A stretch of DNA of 64,000 bases, from contig NC_067199.1 of NCBI RefSeq assembly GCF_000699445.3, positions 31,914,902-31,978,901 on the forward strand, written 5' to 3'. The stretch comes from Schistosoma haematobium (Eukaryota > Platyhelminthes > Trematoda > Strigeidida > Schistosomatidae). The notes beneath the pieces were generated by a model. It did not search any database and had not been told where the DNA came from. It saw only the letters and a list, made by a program, of their open reading frames with translations. Positions within the stretch are counted from its first letter, which is position 1. The number at the start of each line of letters is the position of its first letter. Below are positions 1 to 12,304 of this stretch, one piece after another. The translations under genes were made by a program, and so were the position numbers.

Positions 1-2055
1 GTATGTTTATAGGTAATATGAGCTGATAAGTTGTTAGGATTAGAGTCTATTATTAAAAGTATAGAGTAATGGTAGATACTCAGTCATTTACCTTCGCTAT
101 TTCGTGAATGACTCAGTCACTTTGATTCGTAAAATGAATGAAGTATGATCTAGTGAATTACAAATCAATTATCTGAACCTATCCTTCACATCGAAAATAA
201 AAAAAGCCGTCTATTCCATGTCTTATGAGCCAATGAGTACACACTGCTGAGGAGTTACAAACTATAAAATGGCTTTTTAATACTTTTTTGCTAACAAGCT
301 GACATGAAATTATGGTGAGAACTCTTTCTGTATTGTATCGCAGTTCATCTAACTAAATGTGAGATTTATGTTAATATAAATTTAATATGCGAAAATACAT
401 TTATAGCAATGAATTTATCGTATAAATGTCGTTAACCTTCTCTCATTTTCCTAAACCTTCAGGGATATATAGTCATTTGAAATTATTTACTGTATTATAT
501 TATTCATTATTATATTTAATTAAAGTGGGTACCTTGAAGCTATAAAATTAGCATTTTCATCGTCGGACAGCGTTGGGATATTTGAGTTAGGCCGGATAAA
601 TCCATAAAAAACCAGTCACCTTACTATCGATGGTCGTGTAGTTAAAGTTAATTGAATTACCTTCTTCTCCAGGTACTTGAATATGAGCCACACTGCGTGA
701 AGGTTAATGATAATACCCAGATGCCCAAACCGAAATAGACTGGGAGGATTTCGAATCTGGAAATTATTTGCCGAAAATTGAACCAATAAGCCACCACTTC
801 ACCAATCATATAGACAACAAAGCAGTTTATACTGTTGGATGTCAAACGAATCCCTTAAATATATAGAATTGTAGCAACTTACGTCTGAGATCCTTCCCTC
901 ACGTCTCAACATTCTAATTCTGGTGAATGCTTCTTACTCTTACAAGCTCATAATAAAAGCATACCGAATTTCGGAAGAAGCTCGAAGTGAATCTTAAACA
1001 GTGATATGACTAATTTATAATTTCGTGTGAATAAATACGATAGAATCAAATACATATTGTAAGTCAAAAACAAAACTATATAGTATAGTTTGAAAAAGAA
1101 AAGTCTACATCACGTGACACTAAGAATCCGTTACAAATCCTAAAATGCACTTTAGATAATTTCCATGGAATTACTGAAGGATTGATTTGTACAATAGTGA
1201 GAAAATAACAATATGGGGGTTGTGGGGATTGTTGAATTTTATTGAGATCACGAACCGAAACATGTCGGACAACCATTGAAAAGCTGGGAGCACTTATGCT
1301 TCCACATTTACCAGTGAAGAAAACAGTTTGAAAAATGTGTCGATTATTTAGGAGCATTAAAAACTGCTAAAGATAAACAATAAATCCAATCCTCAGAAAA
1401 CGTTTCCATGATGTTCAATAAAGAAATATATTAACAAATTCTTTGAATTGCATGCAATTTCCCAATCAGTTAAAAACTGGAGTTTCTTATCCGTATAAAT
1501 ATATTTGATTTATTGGAAGTTTCTGTATCAACAAATTTTAAATATATACAGAACCATGTTTCACTTTATTGTAAGCTAATCCAGAACATTCAAAATTTAA
1601 AGACTATGATATATTCGACTAATTGCCTAAAAAATCCTATTCCATCAGTAGTAATACTATCACGAAGCATACACACGGGGATACTTGGTCATACATACAC
1701 GACTACTGATGGTTTTCTGTTAACTTTAATTGAAGTGCTTAGCTGGTTTTAATTAAAAACAAGAGAAAATACAAAATCTTTGTTTTGAAAATTTTGTTAC
1801 AAGAGGTATGTTTTAAAAGAACATCACAGGGACTGTATAGATAACGAAAGACCACAAACAGATTGATGTTGAGGATGTCAGAAGTACGCATTACAATATA
1901 TTAAAGTACTGATTCCAAAACACTTTGATCAGCAGTACACTTGAACCACAATTTTGTTAAGAACAACGATTATAAGCTCCACGTAGTAGGATGAAATGTT
2001 TAGAGCCAGTGGAAAAAACAAAATACAACATAAGTCTGCAGTAGGTAGAAAATAT
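1..2055. other. 3' flank of RABGGTB, no gene seen
   Basis: AT-rich sequence downstream of the minus-strand RABGGTB stop codon. Short open frames exist but have no recognisable domain, splice context or family resemblance. It presumably includes the 3' UTR of RABGGTB, but I cannot place the cleavage site with confidence. Confidence 0.5.
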
Positions 2056-2410
2056 TTACAGTAGTTGAAATTTGAGCTGCAATCGATCTATTATGTATTG
2101 GGGCATACATAATACTGGATTAATAGTCTTCAAATTATTTCTAGCCATTTGTAAAGCGACAAAGGCTGGATCTTCTACACCACTTACTCCATTTTCCATT
2201 TTCCTTGGTGAGGAGAAATATGAGTCGACCTGGGCTAATAAAGAGAGACCAGCAAGACCAAATAAAGTATGGAATGGGTCAGGAATATTTCCAGGTTTAT
2301 CTGCTATACCGCCAGTCTGGTCATCCTGAGAAGCCAAAATGAACCGAGTAAGGTCAGTCTGGTTAATCCATGTCAAACGACCAAATATAGTAAGAGTAGC
2401 TACAGTCCAC
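2056..2410 (-). CDS. RABGGTB: RABGGTB exon 3 (terminal)
   Basis: Follows the acceptor TTTTCTAG and completes the split Trp codon, giving the family's SWW run. It contains the zinc ligand His288 and the last repeats, then a lineage-specific loop of about 26 residues before NPVLCMP. It ends at an in-frame stop. Confidence 0.94.
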
Positions 2411-5400
2411 CTAGAAAATATCAAGTACAAAAATGAGCCTGATATGATACGAAATTTGGTACTGCAAACGCAAACAAAACTGACGTAAAGATTAGCAAGA
2501 AACCGAACTCAGACAAAATGGCGAGAAATAACTGTCTTCCATTGCATCAGTACGGATTTGTATGATATTCCGAAACGCTCTTAACTCTATGAAACATCGA
2601 CATTTGGAGTATCATTAAACTATTCTAGATTTACTCCATTTGTTTTGTAAAATGAGGAAATTGATTGTGTATTTCATAAGCCACTTCTCTGTCAAATGAT
2701 ATAACATAACCCGAAAATCCGACTGTTCCTATATTAATTTACACTTTTGTGACCTTTGATATTATGAAACAGTGAGGTTGTAATTTACAGGTTACAGCAG
2801 TTGACAACAGGTTTCAGATTCGCATTCCATCTAACTTCAGTTTGGACGGCCAAATAATATCATAACCTCTTATAGAAGTAATATAACTGAAACCAGAGTG
2901 CAGTCCATGCTTGACGAGTGACATTACGATTAGCTAATTCAAAAGAAATACTAAAATAAAACCTGGTGTCCATAAATTTGACATATTTTTTGTAAATATG
3001 TGTATTACAACAATTGAGTAGTTCCAATGAAGACTGCACAAATAAGTACTATTAAGAGCAATTATATATTATCCTATACATCTGTCTAACCGTTTATCCC
3101 CCTAATATATGTAATGAGTAGATACTTTACATAAGATTCACAGCTGAAAATTTGAAATACACATCCCATAAGTACCTCGAAATATTGTACAAAGCATAAA
3201 TGGATAACAATTCATTCAAGTAAAAGTACTGCTAAGCTTACCATGAGTAGCACACATCAGGATGTTTTTCCGGTCTTCCATTTAAACCTCCGCTAGGAAG
3301 TTGACGTTCGGCTAGCCACCAAGCAGCACGGTCTATATTTAATCGATGTAGTTGACGAAGTATAGCCAGAGCTCCCACGACACAATATGCTTGACCTGCA
3401 TGAGATTCACTCCCAGGTCGAGTTCCAAAACATCCATCTAAATTTTGACACTTTTCAAGGTATGAAGCACAAGCTTCGATGTCGATAGTATTTTTGGAAA
3501 GCATTCCAACTATATGCAGTGTAGCAACGGCACAAAATGAAAACCGAGTGTCAATTTCCCCCCAAATATCTCCAGCGAAACTTCCATCTGGTTGCTGTCA
3601 AAACATAAAGGACATTTATTAACACACAAAGTTATGATGCAAATGGCTAGATGCATCCAATTTTTCTAAAAACAATACTCCTTATACAGTCAAAAAGCTC
3701 ATTCGCCAAACAGAGAGATGAAGGGTAAGCAATGAGTATGCCAATGACTAAAAGCACAGTTGGATTAAGAAAGATGGAAAGAACAGTATCAAATCCCTAG
3801 CTTGTTCCTTAAAACCAACTCTTTACTTGTTAGACGAACTAAATCATGATAAATTTTAGTTAATACAATGGATTTTAGTGACATTAGCTTCATCCAAATA
3901 GACAACCCCAATTTTCCTTCACTATAATCATATGTGAAATAGTTAACGATGATATTTTAGAGCTTGAAATTCATGTAATTGTGATATTAGTAATTAATGA
4001 AGAGAGCAAGAATTTACTAATCACAAAAATCCTGTCCTACAGTGTTGACATTCCGGTCACTTGTACACATAGCTTCTAGGTGACTAACAGAGTTATTATA
4101 TTAATGAAAAAACCGAAAACACCGATCTACTAATTATGTGTGGAATTACATGTCAAAGGAAATAAAAAAGTCCTACAACATATGAGGGCTACAAATCGTT
4201 TCTGAACTTCCAACTAAGATGCTGCCTCGTCATTTATCAGATGGTAAATATAGGATTATTCCAATTAACACCAGGAAAGTTTGATTTCAATTTACACTCA
4301 TTATGACCAATGTGCTTGGAAAGTATCTACAAGACAGGATAGACTCACAAGTTATCACAAGTAGAGGTGAAATGCTACAAGATCGTACTTAGCTTTGCAC
4401 TATTGACAACATCGTACGCTTTAGTTCCATTATTAAGCCACTTACTGCTTTTCTGTTAAAGGAATATCTGAAGTGAATAGACTTTCCAGATAATATTATT
4501 GTACTGTCAAACAGCATACCAGCTGAAGTTAGACATAGAAGTAACTACAAAGGTCCTCCACACTCTCTTCGGGAAGACTGGAGAGGAAGAACAGTCAGTC
4601 AATCATTTACAACGTAGGATCAGGCACATATGCATCGGTCCAAGTTACCATACATCATTAGCACAACAAGATGAATACAAAATTCATAGTAGTTACTTCA
4701 ATGGTAGTTATACATAAAAAAGACTGCATAAAAGGATATTATACAGGAAGAATGAATTACCTTGTAGAAAAAAAGGTATAATGTAATTATAATCTCCCGG
4801 GTTAAGAGGAAACAAAGAGTGTATACACCCACGTTATTGTGATAGATTCTGAGTTATGTCTCCCAGAGTCTCCAACCACTGGTTAAGATAGTCGCGCAGA
4901 CCCCAACCAAGCACTTTGCATCTACCAACATGGCTCAAACCAGAAGTTAGTGACTTTATAGACCGATGACACGCTTTGGTTTGGTCACCCCTAACTTTCA
5001 TCCGTCTTCAACACTAGTAAGCACTACTCGCCGTGGTAGTCGGTGGTTGGGCATACGTAATACGTGGCTCAACCATCACAGTCGATGAAGATTCACAAAC
5101 TCATCAATTGATTTACCATCATTGCCTAATACCTTGCGTCTAACCTCACTATTACTTACCCGGTGATCCCAGCAGATGCGAGTGACAATTTCCAAAACAC
5201 CTGTGATTAAATATAAATTACGAGCGTCCTCTAACCTTAATGGCCACGTTTCGCAACCGTAAAGCAGAACAGAAGGAACTACCGCACAGTATACTCATCC
5301 TTCAATTGATATACGGACATCTCGCCTTTGCCATAGGTGGTTGGTGAAAGTCAGACAAAGCATTTTAAATCCGTGCAGGGATTCCGTCAGACACCAACCT

Positions 5401-7820
5401 ATTAGGGATGATCAGACTTCCAAGATAAGTGAGGTTTTCAACGCGTTCGATTACTTCACTCCCAATCTTTAGTTCAGGTGTTGGTGCAGTCCTGAAGCAA
5501 CAATTTGCATTCAATGAGGGAGAAACGCATCTCAAATATCCTGGCATGTACGAAAAGACTGGAAAGAAGTATACTCCATCCAGATACCAAAGAAAGGGGA
5601 TCTCAACAAGTGTGAGAACTACATAGGCATCACAATACTATCAGTATCAGGAAAAGTCTCCAACAGTGTTGCTGGACCGGATGAAAGATTAAATAGACGC
5701 CCAACTTCGAGATTAACAGGTTCCATTCTGTGTGAAACGGTAGTGAACAGACCGAACTGCGACACTAGGGATCATTGTCGAACAATTATTTGAATGGAAC
5801 TCGTCAATGAACAACTTCCTTGACTATGAAAAAGCATTTGACAGTGTAGATAGAACCGTATGGGACCTTATTCTACGCTATAGTGTGCCTGGGAAGATCG
5901 TCAATATGACACGAAATTCATGCGACGGTGTACACTGCAAAGTTGTGCATGGAGAGATGCATTCCGAGTGAAAACCGGTGTCAGTCAAGGCTGCTTACTC
6001 TCTCCCTTCCTTTTTCTTCTGGTAATCAAACAGATTATGAAAACCTCCACATCTGAGGGTAAGCACGGAATACAGTGGACAGCTTGGATGCAACTAGACG
6101 ATCTTCACTTCGCAGATGACCTAACTTTTCCATCCTCTACACACCAACAAATGTAGGTGGGACAGACAATGTAGCAGCAGCCCCTGCAGTAGTGAGCCTC
6201 AATATTCACGAAGGAAAAATGACGTCTTAAAATACAATACAATGAACACCAACGAAACCACACTTGATAAATAAGCTCTGGAAGTGGTAAGTTTTATGTA
6301 CTTGGGTAGCGTCATCGATGAACAATGAGGATCTGATGCAGATGTCAAGGCAAGAATTGGCAGAGCAAGGGCAGCATTCCTACAACTGAAGAATACATGG
6401 AACTCGAAACAACTGTCAGCTTACGCCAAAGTCAGAATATTTAGTACAAACGTCAAGACCTCTATTGTGCGAAACTGAAACTTGCAGAACTGTCACGATC
6501 ATCATAAAACAGTACAGATATATATGACCAGTTGTCTACACAAGATACTGAAGATCCATTATCCAGATGCCATCAGAAATAACCAACTGTGGCAGAAAAC
6601 ATACCAGCTCCCAGCTGAAAAGGAAATTAGGAAAAGACGCCGGAGATGGGTAGGACTAGACTTATAGGTCAAATGCTTGGGGAGTGGCCACCTAAGAAGA
6701 TCACCCGATCCCGTTCGGGTATCCGGACAGTACCCCACCCCTCATACAAATCGAATGACGAGATGTGGCGCATATGTATTTGGAGCCTTATCGTACCTAT
6801 ACTCGTGTTTAAATAAATAAATAAGTAGACGGGCAGGATATACATTGCGGAAGTCGTCTAGCTATATCGCAAGGCAAGATCCAAGTTGAAATCCTGAAAT
6901 CAGAAGGTAGAGATCAAAGAACATAGTGTATTTAGAGCTGGAGGCAGACATAGGAAGGATGAATAACACAGGGGAGTAATTGGAAAGAACCCAGGACTGG
7001 GTTGGTTGGAGAATCCTAGTTGGCGGCCTATGCCCCACAAGGAGTAACAAGCGTAAGTAAGCGCTGCTAACTCTGAAATACATATCCGTTCAAGCCTTTA
7101 ATAAGTCTTGCAAGAAAACGTGCTATTTTAAACAACACAACTCATTGAACGGCTAGTTTAAAATTTAGAAAGATAAAATGCATTTCTTCAAATTACGACG
7201 TGAGATAACTCTGTTTACATAACCCTTAATATCAGGTATATCCGTTCCTTTTGAAAGCCATGAGATTTTTAGCCGCACATAATTTTTTTATGGATCCAGC
7301 AAATCACAAAATAGTGCCAGAGGAATAGAGTGTTAGAACGCTTTCTTATAAACATCATAAATATATGATGCCTCATTGAGGCAGTGCTGAAGAACGTAAA
7401 CGTAACAAATACGAGCATTAAAGGAAATTTCTAGATTTGTACACACCTCACCTGTAATTTGGAAACAAATGCACACACGGCCTCAACATTCACTCTGTTT
7501 AAGCAATCATACATTGCAAGTATTTGGATAGCGCTTAAAGTTGAGAGCAGATGTGCATCATGTTTGGGGCACGGAGCGAAACCGCCACACGTTTTCTGAC
7601 AACTTAGTACAAAGTCAACTATTTCATTTTCATCTACTTCTGACAGCGCATCGAGCAAGTCAAGAGCAGTAAGAACCCAGTAGATTCCAGACATTCTGCA
7701 ATAGTCTAAAGTGCTGTCATTCTCACTTTTGCATCTAACTAAGAACTTCAAATGCTTTTTTAACAACAGTTCTTTTGGGTAATCTTTCCCAAGACTTTCG
7801 TCAACAATGGGGTGAGCCAT
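2056..7820 (-). CDS. RABGGTB: Rab geranylgeranyltransferase beta subunit (3 exons, complete)
   Basis: Catalytic beta subunit of Rab geranylgeranyltransferase (GGTase-II), which adds geranylgeranyl groups to C-terminal cysteines of Rab GTPases presented by REP; cytosolic, partner is RABGGTA. Exons 7820-7452, 3594-3242 and 2410-2056 join with GT-AG introns in consistent phase (0, then 2) to give 1077 nt, 358 aa plus stop; the human protein is about 331 aa. The order of prenyltransferase repeats is conserved, with landmarks RMSGIYW near residue 43, [17 protein letters not shown] near 127 and [12 protein letters not shown] in exon 2. The zinc ligands are visible as Asp236 and Cys238 (in PDVCYSW) and His288 (in PFHTLFG), two positions below the rat D238/C240/H290 numbering. 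Odd points are a 3.9 kb intron 1 full of RTE fragments and an insertion of about 26 residues between GLSLL and NPVLCMP near the C terminus. Family assignment is secure. Confidence 0.96.
3242..3594 (-). CDS. RABGGTB: RABGGTB exon 2
   Basis: Begins after a TTTGACAG acceptor with QPDGSFAGD and ends inside a Trp codon (TG|G) at a GTAAGC donor. It carries the central repeats and zinc ligands Asp236 and Cys238. The frame before the internal Met at 3504 is open and matches the family, so the exon starts at 3594. Confidence 0.95.
4800..5545 (-). pseudogene. RTE-like non-LTR retrotransposon fragment (RT C-terminal part)
   Basis: Reading on the minus strand through several stops and frameshifts gives the typical C-terminal third of a schistosome RTE-like reverse transcriptase. 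Visible pieces are [20 protein letters not shown], then [14 protein letters not shown], then [14 protein letters not shown] and [13 protein letters not shown]. It is truncated at about 5545, where a second RTE fragment begins on the opposite strand. It lies inside RABGGTB intron 1 and is not functional. Confidence 0.75.
5546..7065 (+). pseudogene. Decayed RTE-clade retrotransposon fragment, interrupted by a nested insertion
   Basis: The plus-strand frames, broken by many indels and stops, match the intact 878-aa RTE frame at 47182-49818 over its RT and C-terminal parts. Visible pieces are the IPKKGDL motif near 5590, YEKAFDSVD near 5830, [18 protein letters not shown] near 5970, HFADDL (motif C) near 6110, the C-terminal RRRWVG at 6650, and the closing block near 7010-7065 ending in a short GTAA-like tail. 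The copy is interrupted at 6656-6826 by a foreign segment flanked by a near-identical 12-bp duplication. It sits in RABGGTB intron 1 antisense to the gene. Confidence 0.85.
6656..6826 (+). mobile_element. Short retroposon 3' end inserted in the RTE fragment
   Basis: A 171-bp block with no RTE similarity separates the two parts of the RTE frame. It ends in (TAAA)n-like sequence (AAATAAATAAATAAG), as expected for the 3' tail of a non-LTR element. It is flanked by AGATGGGTAGGA (6644-6655) and AGACGGGCAGGA (6827-6838), a 10/12 match that reads as an aged target-site duplication. The family of the inserted piece is not determined. Confidence 0.65.
7452..7820 (-). CDS. RABGGTB: RABGGTB exon 1
   Basis: Encodes residues 1-123, starting MAHPIVDE and ending KLQ just before a GTGAGG donor. 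The ATG is the first in frame and gives an N terminus of the expected length. The exon holds the first prenyltransferase alpha-alpha repeats ([17 protein letters not shown]). Confidence 0.95.
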
Positions 7821-8597
7821 TACTCGAATGTTAAGGGGAGAATGATAAAGTCAGGCCCATTCAAAGTCGACCGCCGTTTCATTCCAACGACCTTGAACAG
7901 CTTGGTATGAGGCGGCCATCCCGCATTTCAATTACTGTGGGTTCGTTGGACGTCTGTTGGGTTACATGAATATCAAGTGTTCTCATATTTAAGTAGTCTT
8001 TTGCTACAGTGAAATCACAAAATCAGTGAGAAAAACATTAATCAAGTTTTTTTCTGTTAAGGACACGTTGGGTAGATTGTTGCACCGTAAATTGATCTGG
8101 GATACCAGTTACTCTACTGAACCTCACATTTTGTTTGAAACTTTATAAGGTCTAGAAAACAACGCAATAAGAATAACTTAACAGTTTTAGATACGCGGAG
8201 TTTGTTATGATCGCTATATTACACGAAATTTAAGGCGAAATGTCAACTAACCGGCAAGTTTTAAGCTCTCACCATAAATGTTAGTAATAATTCGTGCAGT
8301 TGGCAAAGTGCTATTGAAAGTATTAACGGTTTGTTTTGTTTCAGAATTACTTAGTACTGTTCGTAGCACTTAATGTTCAATAGATATCTCAGTCGACATA
8401 AGCGAAACGTCTCAGCCTTTAGTACTGAACAGGCGTTTCGGAAGCTGAACTGAATTCGGTAGTGTGCTAAAGATGAATTACAAAGAGTATAAGACGGTAA
8501 TTTTATCCCTTCTCGGAATATCCATACCCATTACGTTCATGACGAAAGTAAATTACTGAAGAACACGAGGTTTAAATTCATATTTATGGTGTTTCAG
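7821..8597. other. Upstream region of RABGGTB, no gene seen
   Basis: Immediate 5' flank of the minus-strand RABGGTB start codon; the promoter is presumably here. No clear TATA box, CpG-rich block or conserved element could be singled out, and no convincing open frame is present. Confidence 0.4.
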
Positions 8598-8790
8598 TGT
8601 GCACTTGGTCGTAAGCGTTGTAGCGGTAAATAAATCGCCAAAATAAATAGCTCTGTAAGTCTCCAACATTGGATGCTGACCCATTAGTTTTAGCGGACTC
8701 ACCTAGCTGAAGGCGCTCGGTCATGCATCCGCACCAGATCACGAGTGGGAACGCCGTGCTCAATATCCCCTGCAATCACTAACCAGATTA
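8598..8790 (-). repeat. Unclassified 180-bp dispersed repeat, copy 1
   Basis: The reverse complement matches segments at 20140-20330 and 18530-18700 in the same order: a GATCTGGTGCGGATG block, then GAGCGCCTTCAGC, a GTGAGTCC block, and a GGTCAG-ATGTTG(G/A)AGACTT block followed by TTTATTTACCGCTACAA. Not assigned to a known family. Confidence 0.7.
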
Positions 8791-9311
8791 GATCAGACGA
8801 TCCTCGATATATTGATAGCCTATCAAATATATCTTCGAACTTCCCCGCTTCTGTCTTTTGAATTTCATTTGGTGGGTACGATTCATAAAATGTGTTACTG
8901 GTTAAAGCGTTGTCAAACTCCGAATACCTGTGACATCCTCAGCGTAAGCCACAAGGTCTAACAATGAATCAAAAACAGTGTGAACCTTAAGTAACATGTG
9001 ACTTTTAACGTTTAATTTTCTGAACTGTCAACTAGTGTTCCACGTAACTTTGTACGTTGAGTAACATGTTTATACGAAAATGCCAAACCAATCAAGGTAA
9101 TTTAGGTCGATTATCACAATGAAATAGAATCAGTCACCATACATAATAGGCAAAAGTACAAGATTATAGTAGGAAGACAGGTGTACTTATAGTAGTAAAA
9201 AAATGACATGTTATAAAATCATTCAAGTTGCTCATTGATGGTTTGTGATCCATGTTTTAGAAGGTTGTCGTTCGAAGATGTTTTTGGCTGGTGATGTCGC
9301 AATAATAATCA

Positions 9312-9521
9312 ATGGACGGAGTAGTGGAAAGTATTAGGGGTGGAACAGGTAAGCAGGTTACTGTTGTTGATGTGAAGACTAAGAAATCTCAACTCTCAAC
9401 AAATAACTTATATAAGTATGTTTCACGTTGTTCCGTAATAACACAACAATTTCAATTCCTAGGCAAAGGAAACAGTATGACAGATTCAGAGAAGCCGAAA
9501 AATGCACAAAACAGGTTTTGA
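9312..9521 (+). other. Unplaced open frame of 69 codons, doubtful
   Basis: An ATG-led frame encoding MDGVVESIRGGTGKQVTVVD and onward, with GT-containing donor-like sites at 9349 and 9416. No domain or family is recognised and no partner exon was found. It could be a first exon or chance. Confidence 0.15.
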
Positions 9522-9608
9522 GGAATATGGCGAGCGATAGTAAGTGGTAAGCAATGCTGCCAGAGAGAAAATTCAAGAATTTTTCGCAGGAATCATCAAT
9601 GTGTAAGA

Positions 9609-11188
9609 CGCTAGTTTCTTTAACACATCTCTGCGAAGTCTTCTTTATGTTAAAAAAGATGGCTCGGAATATACGAAATCATTTCTCTACAAATATGGTG
9701 GTCCAGATATTCCACTTCCTCTTCTAAAGCTGTTTACTCTCTCTATGGAAACCGGTTCTTACCCTTACCGTTGGAAAACCGCGTACATCATACCTCGTTA
9801 CAAATCTGGAGATAAGACTGACATGAACAATTACCGGCCAATAAATATTACTCCAGTTATTTCTAGGATTATGGAAAAAATTATAAGTGATGAACTTTCC
9901 AACTATTTACTTGCTGGAAAATTTATCAATGATACTCAACATGGATTTCTTAAAAATCGTTCTTGCATGACATGTCATTTTGACTTCTTTAATTTAGTCT
10001 ATTCTCTACGTAGCCAAGGATATCTAGTCTTAGTGCTATATCTGGACATTTCTAAAGCCTTTGACATGGTTAGCCACCAACTTCTTATAGGTAAACTCGC
10101 ATCCCATGTGGTTCAAAATCCTTTGCTTGCTTGGTTTGATTCTTTTCACAGCAATCGACATCAAATAGTTAAAATTAACTCTTCATTGTCTAACGCTGTC
10201 CCTGTTAGAATTGGTGTAATACAAGGTAGTGTCTTAGGCTCTTTGCTCTTTTTAGTGTTTGTCAATGATATTTGTGAAAGTTTTCGTGTCGGTAAGCCCC
10301 TTCTATATGCAGATGATCTTAAAGCAGTATATTCCTTTTTACCCACACGACCTGAAAAATATGCAAAATCGCATCAGCATGGAGCTTAACAAGGTAGCAC
10401 AGTGGTGCTTAAAATGCTTACTGGAGCTTAATATGGCTAAATGTGGATGGATATGCTTCGGCGATACATCACTCAACCTAGACATTACCATCGATGGAGA
10501 AGTGTTATCTAGGTTACATACAGTAGTAGACTTAGGACGCAGATATTCCCAAGACTTGTCGTTTACAGAACATATATTAAAACAGACCTCTAAGTCTCAA
10601 CGTCTAATAGGTTACATAACTCGAAATCTTTACAATACTGAGTCACGTATTCTAATGTACAAAGTTTGTGCTCGACCTCGTCTAGAATATTGCACGTTTA
10701 TTCTTAGCAGTGCTCTCATAAAGAAAAAATTAAGACTGGAATCAGTACAGAGACGATTTACACTTCGTATTCTTGGAGCTGATTGTACCTTAACTTATAA
10801 TTCTAGATGTAATAAACTTGGGCTAGGCCCTTTGTGGGGGAGGAGACTCAAACTAAATCTTATCTTTTTCTTCAAACTACTTCATAAACTATCGTTTACA
10901 TCCGATAACGCGATTCAATATGCAGAAACCTCTCATTATGACATCCGTAATTCCTTGGCACTAGTGAAACAAACTCATCCTAAATCATCTCTTTATATGA
11001 ATTACTTCACCTGTAAGTTTTCTAGACTCTGGAATAACCTACCACAATCTATCCGCACGATAAAATCACTCCAATTATTTGTTCGCTGCATCGATGCACA
11101 CTGCTCCTCTGAAAATGCATTGAATGGTCTAGCGCCTTTAAGTGTATCTCATTCCACAAGTGATATTTTAGGAACTTTAAATGTTTAG
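9609..11188 (+). pseudogene. CR1/Jockey-like non-LTR retrotransposon RT fragment with one frameshift
   Basis: An open frame from about 9610 to 10340 encodes reverse transcriptase: RWKTAYIIPRYKSGDK, NNYRPINITPV, motif A LYLDISKAFDMVSH, a GVIQGSVLGSLLF block and motif C LLYADD. The protein continues in the next frame from about 10340 to the stop at 11188 with the thumb and C-terminal part (NMAKCGWICFGD, VCARPRLEYC, LWNNLPQSIR). Only one single-base shift, at a T run near 10332-10340, breaks the frame. The copy lacks ORF1, the endonuclease and the RT N terminus, so it is 5'-truncated. Assignment to the CR1/Jockey group rests on motif layout, not on a tree. Confidence 0.85.
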
Positions 11189-12055
11189 CCATCTTTATTA
11201 GTGAACTCCCTTAGTAAAACCACCCACTTGCTGTCAATATGTTAACACCTCCCCTAGCGACTTTAACTAATTTGAATAACATAACCAGTATATCACTGTG
11301 TCACATAACACACGCATTTAGGTAGGCCTGATTCATATATTTTGGTAATTACTGCTTTGTTTTTTCGTGCTCTGTGTTTTCGTTTTAATTTCTCTAGTTG
11401 TAGATAATTATCATTAATTCGATCTGGCACACGAATTGGCCTTAATTACTCTGTTAATAAATCAACAGGCTGTCCATTTAAGAAATATTAAAAATTCCTG
11501 GCTGATGCATTGGATCGCTGTTATATATGTACTACTTAAACAACTACTGAACTAGTATACTTAAAACTTTCTTCTATCACATGTTTGTTCTGCACGTCTG
11601 ACGTTATTATTTATATCAAATTGATCATGCCTGTAAACTGGCGTGAATTCTGTAATTATTATTATTTTTCAGAATATAAATTAATATTATTATTATGGAG
11701 ATGTGACAGGAACTGTATACTATGAGAAGCTTTTTGTGGTTGTATTTTCAACATATTTTTCTGTATCAGATGTTTTTTTCATTTATCAGTAGTAATAATG
11801 CCACAATAAACTTTTTCCAAATTTTATTTTTGTCTTCTTTGTAGTTTCATGGGAAGGCATACTGATAATTTTAAAGGGTAACTGATTGTGAAAATTAGAG
11901 ACAACTAAGTGTTTGCTTTCTAAGTGGTTTTATATACAGTTCCTGTATATGTTCAGAAAGCGGGAAGAAAAGGCTATCAGTGCCGACCATTACTCATATA
12001 GTTTTTATTTCTCAGATAAGTTACATGTAACGTTATTAACGTGACTCTGTTTTTC
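11189..12055. other. 3' UTR of the retroelement and AT-rich DNA, no gene seen
   Basis: The first few hundred bases probably belong to the 3' UTR of the 9609-11188 element; the exact end is not visible. The rest shows no open frame with recognisable content. Confidence 0.4.
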
Positions 12056-12304
12056 TCATTGCAGGACAATAAAGGGAAAACGTACTGAAAGAAGACGAAC
12101 AAGCAGAATGATGGATGAGACTACTTCGTAATAAGGTTTATCTTTTGGCACTGGAACCGCATCAACAGATTTTTGAAATGTGTATGTTGTACTTCTACGT
12201 CGCGTGGTTCTTCTCGAGGCATTCACCGATGCTAACATTTGTGCTGTTGTTCCAGATCTCCGCTCCTCCAAGTAAATGCTGATAATACGTGCTACAAACG
12301 CCAT
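12056..12304 (-). other. 82-codon open frame of unknown nature
   Basis: Frame starting MAFVARIISIYLEERRSG, with an Arg/Thr-rich middle and a hydrophobic C-terminal stretch (VVSSIILLVRLL). No family recognised. The same segment is bounded on the plus strand by a good acceptor (TTTTTCTCATTGCAG, ending 12064) and a donor (GCAG|GTGAGT, 12307). It could therefore instead be an internal or terminal exon of an unseen plus-strand gene. Undecided. Confidence 0.2.
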
